DNA from: Erodium maritimum
Lineage: Eukaryota > Streptophyta > Magnoliopsida > Geraniales > Geraniaceae
Direction of reading: 5' to 3'
Length of the DNA: 64,000 bases
NCBI GenBank assembly: GCA_963921825.1
Contig: OY997594.1
Coordinates: 2,547,001-2,611,000 of the forward strand
The notes beneath the pieces are model-generated. The model was not told the origin of the DNA and made no database searches. It saw nothing but the letters and a program-made list of their open reading frames with translations. A program made the translations under genes and the position numbers. Shown here one piece after another: positions 31,024-43,000 of this stretch; the first letter of the stretch is position 1; each line of letters starts with the position of its first letter.

Positions 31024-34000
31024 ATGACAACTCGAGTTGCGGTGGTTGGAGGCGGAGTGAGTGGCCTTGTCTCCGCCTACATGCTCGCCAAATCGGGCGT
31101 CAACGCGGTGGTTTACGAGAAAGACGACTATTTGGGCAGCCATGGGCATGTCGGAGCCGTTACCTTTGACGGTGTTGAGTTGGACCTCAGCTTCATGCTC
31201 TTCAACCCCGTACTTCTCATATTCCTTATATCTTGTTGGGTTAAATGTTGAAACTTACTCTTAAGTATTGTTAACGAACACTACACTACCCACGTTTTCA
31301 AAATGAACACTACACTACCCTTAAGTATTGGTCACGCGATTTTGTTAGTAAAAATGATCGGAATTTTCCATTCCGTTAGCCATATGACCTCAAGTGTCAT
31401 ATAATGGATGGTAAAATGACGTTTCCCCTTAATTATATGACCTCTACACATTTTATAAGGAACATTACCATTTTACCCTCGTTATTGTTCCTTATAAAAC
31501 ATATAGAGGTCAAATACTTAAGGGAAAAAAACGTCATTTTACCATCCATTATACGACACTTGAGGTCATATGACTAACAGAATGGAAAATTCCGTCCATT
31601 TTTACTAACAAAATCGTGTGACCAATACATAAGGGTAGTGTAGTGTTCATTTTGAAAACGTGGGTAGTGTAGTGTTCATGACCAATACTTAAGAGTAAGT
31701 TTCGATATTTAACCCTAACTTGTTTTTCTTCAAAAAGATATAATTTATAGACGAAATTAAACTACAAACATTCATACGCATTGGTAATATTATAGTATAA
31801 TTCATAATTGTACGTCGGTATCTTAAATCTTTCATATTTCATTTAGAGTATCTTATTTTTTTTATCACTTCAGTATATTAAACTTTTATTAATTCATTTA
31901 GAATACTCTAAATATTTTGTTTGTCACCTCAATACCCTAAACTTTCATTAATTCTATTTTAGTACTCACCTTAACTTTACCCTAAATTTGGTTGTTAGTG
32001 AAGAATATTATGGTCATTTTACCTCTTTTGGATGGAAAATCAGATGGAAAGTTAACAATAGGTACTAAAATAAAATTAATGAAAATTTAGGATATTGAGG
32101 TGATACATAAAATATTTAGTGCATTGTAAATGAATTAATGAAAGTTTATAGTACTGTAATGACAAAAAAAAATTTAGGACACTCTAAATTAAATATGAAT
32201 GATTTAGGATACTGGTTTTTACTTTGTTGGAGTTGTTAGTCCTCGGAACTCGGTGTGGACTAGGGTTGTTCTCGGGAGTTTTTTTTTTGTTTCAAATTTG
32301 TTGGGCTTCATGGTTGGTAATCGTAGGTATTAGACCTTGTTTGTTATCTTTTGATTTTCTGGATTGAAACCTGTGGTTACCCCTGGTTACCCCTTGTAGG
32401 GTTTATCGTAGTAATTGTTTACTTCATGTATGTAAAATCCGGGTAGTATAGGATTGTTATACAATTTTTCCGTTGGTGTATTGTTGAGGGTTTGCTTCGT
32501 CAAATTGCTCTGGTTTGTAATGAGGACCGATTCGCCGATACCTTGTCCTCTCCCTTCAGTTTGAAGGATTGGATGTTTTTAAAAAAATGCGGATTAAATT
32601 TTTGTTTTAAGATACTGAGGTGGAATTATCCTGATATTGTTGATAACGAAAAGTAAAATGGGTATGTAAATAATGCTTTTCTTTTTTATTTTCTTAACTA
32701 AAACTTGGACAAGGATGATAGTGGAAGCCATGTACATATACACACACGTGTGAACCTTCTTTACGGTGTGAACCTGTGAATCTAAAATCTGGTTTGAGAA
32801 AATAGCATCCCAGTTTGAGGAAAAAAAAGGTTTGAAAAAACAACATTTTATTTGAGAAAATATGGTTTGAGAAAATAACATTTCGGGTTTGAGAAATTTT
32901 TTGTCTGAGAATATTCAACTCAAACCGGAGCTGTTATTTTCTCAAACCGCATACACTGTTTTTGCGAGTTCACAAGTTCACACCGTAACAGCTGGTTCAC
33001 ATCCGATTGTAAGCCTATATATATCATGAATAATTATGTCATGTGCTTTATTCTTGGATGACATGATACTATGTTGCAGATAACATGTCCAAATATGATG
33101 GATTTGTGTGAAAGCCTTGGACTTGAGGTTGATGAATCAGATATGTCATTCTCAGTAAGCTTGAAAGAAGATGGAGTGTGTGAATGGGGTACCAGAAATG
33201 GTTTATCAAGTCTATTTGCACAAAAGAAGAACACATTCAATCCCTACCTATGGAAAATGATACAAGAAATTGCCAAATTCAAGGAGGATGTCCTCAGGTG
33301 AGTTGAGTATTACTTATTCTAGGACGAACTCCACTAAAAACTCAAACTGAAAGTTAAAAACTAGGGTTAATTACTTTTCGTACTTTTTTTCTATTGGTAG
33401 TATACCTTTTGTACCCGGAAAATTTTAATCTCTCAGTATCTTTTTAGATGTCGGTTCTCCGCTTTTGGATCACCCCTTTGTGTTGGCTAGGGGTGAGGTA
33501 ATGGAGGACCGAGTGATGGTTTACCCCCTCTGGTTTCGTGTTGGTTCGTTTTAAGAAATTAAAGTTTGGGCAGCAGTGGGTTGTTTGGGTCTTTACTGTT
33601 TTTTTTTCTTCTGTTCTTGTTAAGTTCTGGCTTCAGTTTGCTTAATGGTTGGTAAATGTACTTTGGTAAGAGTCCAAGTTCCTTGTAGTTTCTTTTCATG
33701 GTTGTTAAATTCTCCTGGGTAAGAGTCCCGGTTCAGTCCCGTCTGTGGGTTTTTGTTTGTTTCCCTTCGAGGTCCATTGTCTGTTTTCTTCAAGTTAGTA
33801 ATATCTGAGTTTATAGACCTGTGGTTTACCCATTGTTTGGGTTAGTTTTTCTGGTTCGAGGTGTCTTTATGACATGCTCTTTGGCTATAAGATGAGAGTG
33901 TTCCCTTGACCTTATTTTCGGTTTGAAAACATGGTTCTTAATAATACTTTGCTGATGAAATAAAAATAACAGTCCCTCCGTTTTGGTAACTGTTATTTAG

Positions 34001-37000
34001 TACCCTTTATGAATTGGTCACAGATCATTTAATACCATTTATGTATTGATAACAGAACATTTAATACTCCTTATAAATTGGTCACAGATTATCAAAATAG
34101 CGTAAATTTGACCAGAATTTTGTCCAGAACGTTACCAATACATCAAGGTACTAAAAGAGTGTTACCAATAGAAAAAAGGTACTAAAGTTAATTAACCCTA
34201 AAAACTCAATACAGTTTTATATTAATGGACAAACTCGTTTATGAGTTTTGGATGTGAATTGTTTAAAATGAAAGATAAGGGCTCTGAAAATACTACTTTT
34301 TTGAAGAAAAACTTGTATTATTACGCAAGGTCCAACATCACAAGACCCTGAATGGGTCCTGGTACACTACAAGGCTCATTATGGCAAACAAAAAAAATAT
34401 TTAAAGATTGCGAGTCATACTCACCCGGGTATTTTCATCAAGGGTAAAGATCGTAACTTCAACAAAAAAGAGAAAATTACACCTAGGTAGATCAAACTAT
34501 CCATAATTTTCTTTTTTTTTTTGTCGGGAAGATATCTTTAACTTTCTAAAATTTTCACTTAACTTTTCTGTTAGTTTTTGGACGGAAAAAAATGTCACGT
34601 GTCATAACATCGTATTTATCTACTGTAGCTACCTTGAAATGCTTGAGAGCAATCCTGACATGGATCACTCTGAAACCATGGGCCAGTTCATCAACTCAAG
34701 GGGCTACTCTAACTTATTCCTCAAAGCTTATCTTGTGAGAACATTAATGAAAGTTCATTCTATTCTGCGAAATTCTCGATATGTTTTCGGGGAAAATAAC
34801 GTTACAATTGTGTATATACTAGGTTCCCATATGTTGTTCGATCTGGTCTTGCTCGTCGGACAAAGTAATGAGCTTCTCAGCTCCTTCAGTTCTTTCGTTT
34901 CTTCACAATCATGGTCTACTCCAGCTATTTGGCCAGCCGCATTCTCTGGGGGTCAGGAACCGCTCAAGTGGGTTTATCGATAAGGTGCTAATTCTGTGTT
35001 AGAATATAAAATTATAATTGGATCTTTAATCAGAGTCGGCCCTGAGGCCAAGCAGCCCATGCATGGGCTTGGGGTTCAAGAAAAATAAAACAAAATTTAG
35101 GGTATATATGCAATTTATTATTATTAATAAAATATTAATATTAATTTTATATAAACATGGTTTGGGGCTCCAAATTCTCAGGGTCGGCTCTGCCTTAATT
35201 ATTGAGTTGATTCTTTAATATGGCATTGCAACCTGATATGGACTTATTTGTGAAAATATACGTAAAGATATAACATCCTAGGATTCCTAGGGGTGCGTAT
35301 TTTTTTTTGCCGTGGACGGGATTATGTCAAAACCCGTCCAACCGGGGACCATGGGTCTTGATCCGTGAATTATGGATTTGGTCATGGATTAAAAATCTTG
35401 ATCCGGTATATTGTGAATTGGACAACGGATCACACCTTCTAAGGCCCGTTTAAAACTGGCATACCCGACGCCCATTAATATTATAGACTAGAGTGTTTTT
35501 TTATCAATAGGAAACGATCAATTTGATTAGCTTTCGAGTTAATCATGTTGATTACTTCTTATTGGGTGTTTTTACCAATATGTTAGTTTTAGATGCTCAA
35601 ATAATGTTTGAATTTGGTTATTCAAAGTTTTTTGCGAAGTTTACAAATTCAAAATGACACGACGGTTCAAATGAGAACCAATCCTCATACGCACCCTAAT
35701 TATCTCTTGTCGAAATACCAAAATTTAACCGACCACTGCAGATGCTCTAACCAATATTATCCATTGTACATTTTCGATAAAGGTCAAGGAAGAGCTTGAA
35801 AGCAGAGGTTGTCAAATCAGGACGGGATGTGAGGTTCTTTCCATGACATCTACAGGCGACGGTGAGTAGTGGAAATAATCACTTTCACTTCTTTTAGATG
35901 GAATATAAAATTATAATTGTACTTTTAATTATCAATTTGAACTTTTAATTGAGTTGGTTCTCTCATATTTATAATCATTCAACTCTGTTTCTTTACAAAC
36001 AAAAGTCCAAACCCCGTTATTTACGAAAAAAGTAACATTATTTTTCTGTCGTCCAACATCCTCAGGTTGCACTATGTTATGTGGAGATGGTTCGAAAGAC
36101 AAGTACAATGGATGCATAATGGCCGTGCGTGCCCCGGAAGCTATCAAAATATTGGGGACGCAAGCAACTCCAGACGAAATAAAAGTGTTAGGTGCTCTCC
36201 AGTATGTCCATAGGTACAAACGTTTTATTATGGCACGGGACACCTGTTGTTAAAACACAACATATCAGCTTAAACTTTTAGTTGAGTTTGCAGAGACATT
36301 TATCTACATCAGGACATGAAGTTAATGCCCCAAAACCCAAAAGCGTGGAGCGCAAGGAATTTTCTTGCAACTCACAACAATGCTGTGTGTCTGACATACT
36401 GGATCAATGTGCTTCAGGTATTGTCTCGGTATGAACTGAACTAATGAATTCAGAACTTGTACTCCATGTATTCTAAAATAGGATTAGATATCGAAACTTA
36501 TTCTTAAGTATGAGTCACGAACACTATATTAACCAACGTTTCAGAATGACTAATGCACTATCTTGAGTATTGATCACGTGAGTTTGTTAGTAAAAATAGA
36601 CGGAATATTCCATTCTGTTAGTCATATGACCTCAAGTGTCGTATAGTGGATGGTAAAATGAAAAAATTCCCCCTTAAGTATTTGATCTCTGTACATTTTA
36701 TAAGGAACAATAACGAGGGTACAATGGTAATGTTCATTATAAAATGTATAGATGTCAAATAATTAAGGGAAAACGTCATTTTACCATCCATTACATAGCA
36801 CTTGAGGTAATATGACTAACAGAATGAAATATTCCGTCCATATTTACTAACAAAATCGTGTAACCAACACTTAAGGAATAAGTGCATTTGTCATTTTGAA
36901 ACGTTGGGTAGTGTAGTGTTTGTGATCAATACTTAAGAGTAAGTTTTGATATTTAACCTTTTAAAATAAGTGACCACTTTCTTTTCTGAGGTACAAATTA

Positions 37001-40000
37001 GTTAATTCAAGAGAATACGAGTGATTATGCTCGTCTGCTACTTGTATCCGTTATTCTTATTATCGAAACTATAACGTTGTAGAGTATTGGGGAAGAAAAC
37101 TCGCCGTTTCTTTTGACAGTGAATCCATCTCAGAAACCAGAAAAAACGTTGCTCAAGTGGACGACTGGCCTTCTGATCCCTTCTATTGCCTCGACAAAGG
37201 CTTATCGTCAGCTTGATTGCATTCAAGGCAAGAGGGGTATATGGTTTTCGGGTGAGTATGAAAGATAGAATGATAGTATTTTCAAGGGATGATTATAAAA
37301 AGGGATAACTCCGAATCCAAACGGTGTGGGAAAGGTGTATTTCACGTCCTAACTGTGACTCACCTTTTGTTACATGTCATATACTAAAGGTCACTTTTTG
37401 TCACATGTCCTATACAAAAGGTGGTTTTTTTTTTACAAAACATGAAAAATGACACCAAAAAAAGTGTTTTTTTTGGTAAATTTATACCACCTACCTCTTG
37501 TAGTGCACTGATAAACGAAAATTATACAAAAATTAAGAGGAAAAACCATCAAATGCGAACGTTATACCACTTTTTTGGTGTAATTTGTCATGTTTTGTAA
37601 AATGACACCACCTTTGGTATAGGACGTGTGACAAAAGGCGAGTCACAGTTAAGACGTGAAATACACATTTCCCACACCGTTTGGATTCAGAGTGATCCCT
37701 TATAAAAAATCTGGAGTGAACAATGCTTGTTTTGCAAATACTACTAATATACTATTTTTTATCCGTAAATCTATTAACAAGGTTAATTTTTTGTCTCAAA
37801 AAATCGAAAGTAACCTTGCAAAAGTGTATACATATGGTAACAAATCACATAACATGCATAATATAAAGGAAAGAACTGTTATTTTCAAAAAAAATAAATT
37901 GAAGTCCCATGACTGGTTTCCGTTAAAGATAATAAATTTGTCATGGAGAATAATGCATCGATAGTACTCGTAAAATGCGTGTAATTCACTGTAAACTTTT
38001 GCAATCATCCCTATATTCAATACTTTCTATTTCCTGAGCTCTCAATCCTTTGTTATCTCAGGGTACAACATCCATGACGATGGATTGAAGGTACTTTTTA
38101 TTCTTTTGGGGTTTCTGCAGGAAAAAACAGTTTTTGAACTTTTATTTTCACATTATACTATTTTGACTTATTTTTTCACATCTTAATTGTAAGGTAACTT
38201 ATTTTTTACATTCTATTAGTGTTACTTTTTATAAATTGTGTTAGGATGTGGAAAAATAAGTCAGAATAGTAGAATGTGAAAATGAAAGTAAAAAAACCGT
38301 TATTTCTCAGAGTTATCTCTTCTTTTAATACTCAATCTCAGTTCTATATTAAGAACAACTCTGTTATGATATTCACAAATGTTACATTACACATTTGTTC
38401 ATGTCATGGTATGAGTGTCTTGACACATACAGTTTGATACTTCATAACTACAGACTGGCATGATTGTGGCAAATAGTATGCTTGGAAAATGTTGTGATAC
38501 AATGAGTAACACAAGACACATGGTACCTTCTTGGATCGAAACCGGGGCTCGACTTTTCATTACCCGCTTTTTCAGGAGTTTCATCTGTACTGGCACTGTT
38601 GTGTGAGTTCTTAGAACAACAGTAAACACCAATGTGCTTTTATTAGTTTTCAGTTCACTGGAGTTAATGTTTATTTTTGGAATATCAGATTGATGGAGGA
38701 AGGAGGAAAGGTATTTCGGTTTAAGGGATCTGTAAACAAGTGTTCCCTAAAAACTATTCTTAAAATCCACAGCCCTCGGTTTTACTGGAAGGTATGACAA
38801 GCTTTGATACTATATTAGAGGTTCAACTCAATTAAAAGCTCAAACTGATAAAAAAATTGTCGATAAAGAAATTTAAAAAAATAACAACATCTTTTTAGAG
38901 AATGAAAAAGATGAGGTACAAGGTGGTCTAGCTATACAGATCTGAAAGTGAAACCTTGAACCAGATACAGACTAAAGCGCTGGTATGACAGCTCAGCCTC
39001 ATGTGAATCCCAATAATGGGAATGAACAATTAAAGAAGTCTAAATACTCAAATTTTATAGCCATTAAGAGCAAAAAAAACCCAACAAGAGAGGACAATGG
39101 TCTCAAAACCTAATTTGACAATCATATAAACACAAGACAAAACTGCTATAAAAATGAGTCTGGAACCCGAAGTTAGCAACCATGAAGACTAATTATAATT
39201 TTATATTCTTATTTTTCAGGTCATGACACAAGCTGACTTAGGTATTGCAGATGCATATGAAAATGGAGACGTTTCTTTCATAGATGAAGACAAGGGTCTT
39301 CTGAATTTGTTCCTGGTAACAATAACATCTATGTTCCCAGTTAAATGTTGGTGTTCTTTCTTTCTACGGTAGGGGATTGGTTTATTTTAGTACTGTTTGT
39401 GCTTAATGTTTGGAAAATTAGGCTTGTGACCTTTTCTTTCTTGTAGGCTTCATGGTAGAAAAATCAGGGTTTTAGACCTAGTACACTGTTTTGTTCTTAA
39501 TGGTTGTAAAATTTGGGTATTTAGACTTTTTTCGTTGTATTCTCACATTGTTGTGTTTGTCATGAGGCTGTGTTGTCATGCCAACGCTCGCTTGTCAAGT
39601 AGTTGTTGTGTTGCCTCAGGTTGTTGAGGTGTTCATCGGGGATCCTATTAGAGTGGATTGCCCATTCATTATACTTCCCCTGCTCTTAATTCCAAAGAGC
39701 AGATTTTATATATTGCTTTGCTGATAAAAAAATGTTGGATTTCACTTTCTTCTAAATCGTCTTGCATTCGCAGATTCTCGTTGCCAATATAGCTTTGGAT
39801 TCTTCAGCTTCAAAATGGAACAAGAAGAGGTACTATGGTGTGGCCATGACTTATCTTAAATATTACGTTTATTAGAGAATATCAACCCAACTAAAAGCAT
39901 AAGTTGACGGTTGAAGACTCAATTACAATTTTATATTCTAACACGTGTTTGTGTCAGTTGAGTTTCCCAACTATTTTGTGTCTCCTTAGAGCATCTACAA

Positions 40001-43000
40001 TGGTTAGACACTGCGCAATGTCAAGGAGCAGTGTTAGGGAGTGCTTTTTGGCTTCCTGATACTGCTTCCTGACACTGCTCTTCCAATGGTAGTGTCAGGA
40101 GCAGTGTCTAAGCAGTGTCTACACAGTTTCAATAAATTAAAAAAGCACCCCACATTTAAATACTACTTTTATTTCAAACCACAAACACATTACATAATAT
40201 TTTAAACGCTAGTTTATATTTAGATAATTTAAACCACAATTATTAAAATAAGATTAAACTAAATCCTAATGGTACTAATATGTAAACTCCACCTCGCATC
40301 GTCCTTGAGCATCTCCCACACAGGACGTTTTGTCCATTTCCCGTGTTTGCCTTCATAATCAGAAACGGCCGCGACATATATTTCGTCATCCGTTGCCCCT
40401 CTCCTATTAATTTCTCCCGGTAGATTTTATCAAACCACTTGCACTTCTTGCTCATCTTCTGGAAGTGGTCCTTGACTTGCTTCTCTGTCCTTGGTGGCCA
40501 CATATCGTTCCCGGTGGCAACGTAAGCCAGGTACAGAACATGCCAATACTGGCCCCCGTGCTCGTAATGGGTGAGCCAATTGACCACCAAATGTATTTCC
40601 TCCTCTAGGGACCAAAGAGGCCCGGTTGCGCAATTCGACATATCGACTTGAGAGAAAATGAGAGAATTTGTGAGAGAGAGAGTTTGAGAGGTGTGAGAAA
40701 ATGAGGGAGTGATGAGGGGTATTTATAGGAGGGGGAGGGGTCGGCGCGGCTGCCACGACCCTAGGGTTATTATTTGAAATAGTAACCCTAGCACGCTCAC
40801 CGAGGCTCCGAGAATTCGATAAACTTTTTTTTTAATTTAAATAAAACACAAAGTACATTAAGAAAACACCTAGATTAAAACTTTTATTACATAGATTTAA
40901 AACTAAAAATAAATTGAAGTCTTGCCTAACCCAAGAACTCCAAACGCTTCCCGAGGCTTTGAAGGAGAGAGGCACGAGCCGCCTTTTCATCCGCGCCCAT
41001 GTTGGTGGTGTCTTGGCGAAGAACTGCGTTCAAGGTGTCCATGACCTCCTTCTGCATCGTCCTTTGGATGTCTAACTGTGTCTCTTTCCTTTGGACAAGA
41101 GAGTCGAGGAACTGCATTTGGTCGGGCGGTAGCCCAGACGACGGCTGGGAGGATTGGCCTTTGCCTCGAGCCTTGGCCTTGGCTCTTTTCTTCCCGATCG
41201 GACGCTCCTCGGTGGTAAACGAGTTCAACTCGTGGTCGAACTCGTCTCCACAAGTGCGAGACTCCTCCATCCTTGTCTGCTTGCTTCCTTCACTTTCGGC
41301 GTCGAGGTTGAGGTCGAGGTCGGGGATGTCACATTCTGGAACCTTTTTGGTCGAAAACTTCGGTTGCCCCCTCACGATGAGCCACATATGCTTGAATTTG
41401 AACACGTGCTTTTCCTCCTTCAAGTACGCCTCTTCAGCGGCTGCCATGGCGTCAACCTCGTTCCTCCCGCTTGTCACCGTGTTGTCAATGCTGGTGTACT
41501 TCTCCTGGAACTTGGTGATGAAGGCTTTAACCTTATGCCAATGGTCCTTGCAAGCCATCCACGCCCGAGGTGGGTCCTCTGCCGGTCTAACAACCTCGTA
41601 CTCGGCATGTACCTTTTGCCAGTACTGGTCATTCTTCTGGTTCTTCCCGTTGATGAAGTCCTCTTCGGTGTGTTGAGAATCGGCGTCTTCGTCATTCAAG
41701 GACTCGGCAAGGGATTGGAGGGCTCGATTCGCATCCATAGCGAGTGTAGGAAAAAAATTGGAGAGCATTTGATGAGGAATGGAGGAATGAAAGCTTGAAA
41801 CAAGTGAAGAGAGGGTGAAATTTGATTTGGGGTGGATCTATATTTATACACAAATTTAGGGTTTTTTTGGGTCTGCGTCGCTACGTGTCGGGTCGTGACT
41901 GGCCAACCGACTAGCCGTTGGCGTCTGGCACGACAAGACGCGTCGTTGCCAGAACCAGCCACAATCAGCAGCAACGACACCGCAGAGACGACCCGCTGAC
42001 ACGACCATCCGTGCCTACGCGTCGTGTTAGGGCCGTGCCTACACCAGACACGACGCGTAGGCACGACCCGTTAGAGATGCTCTTAGTTTCTTTTGCTGCT
42101 CTCTTGATAGTCTCTTAATACATAAGACTTATTGCTGTAATTTTCTTTGCCCTTTGCCCCTGTAATCTTTTTGTTGCTTCCTGTTTTGGGTTGCATACTT
42201 ATTAAAAATAGTATTTTTGTGGATAAAAAATATTTTAATCTGATAGTTGAAAGTTCAATTATAGTTTATATTCTAACACAATTGACGGGTTTCTTAGGGG
42301 ATGGTGGCACCCGATGTTATTCACAGCTGCTATATCATCAACCATGACTTTTTTTAAGCATGTTTCAAGGCAAAATACTCTTACACAAGCTCGCAGAAAC
42401 ATCTCTCGCCATTATGATCTGGTATGGTATATATTGTCGTATGGTCTATAATTATCTACATTTCATCAAACGATTTTAACTTTTTTCGGGTTCATGATTA
42501 TTGCTAGAGTAACGAACTCTTCGCCCTTTTCTTGGACGAAACCATGACATATTCATGCGCCGTGTTTAAGGTCAGGATCACACAACTATAGTTTTTATTA
42601 GGTCAAAGGTAATGTGCATTTTTGTATTATATGAGCGTACATTATGCAGGCGGAAAACGAAGAGCTGAAAGTTGCGCAGACGAGAAAACTCTCCATTCTG
42701 ATTGATAAGGTGAATATTATGAATATTTGTTAGTAAGAAAACAAGCTCTGGTATCACATTTGAGGAAAACCTCAAACAAACGTTTAAGCTGATAATTGAA
42801 AACTCAATTATAGTTTTACGTTATAACAGTTTTAATGTCAAGACTTATGACTCGATTTGCATGCTAAACTTGATAACATTTTAGGGTTAATTATCTTTTG
42901 TACCCCTGTATTTTATAACGTTTAATAACAGTCCCTCTGTTTTGATAACTGTCATTTAATACCCTTTATGAATTGGTCACAGATCATTTAATACTCCTTA

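Larger units (their letters stand above)
39989..42082 (-). mobile_element. PIF/Harbinger-type element with two trihelix ORFs and no transposase
   Basis: 2094 bp, terminal repeats GAGCATCTACAATGG and GTTAGAGATGCTC, TTA duplication at 39986-39988 and 42083-42085. Subterminal regions are rich in CACGAC/GTCGTG words (41880-42075) and in CAGTGTC words (40010-40120). It carries the two ORFs listed next, both minus strand. No DDE transposase is present. Located in CFA intron 13, which it makes the longest of the gene. Confidence 0.8.

Noticed and set aside
39352-39729. Extra exon in CFA intron 12
   Set aside because: Homologues join exons 12 and 13 directly in phase; the segment is T/G-rich with a poly(A)-like end and flanking repeats, so a retroposon.
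40999-41798. Plus-strand frames of 225 and 214 codons
   Set aside because: Antisense shadows of the NAM-associated ORF of the Harbinger-type element, which has the recognisable domain.
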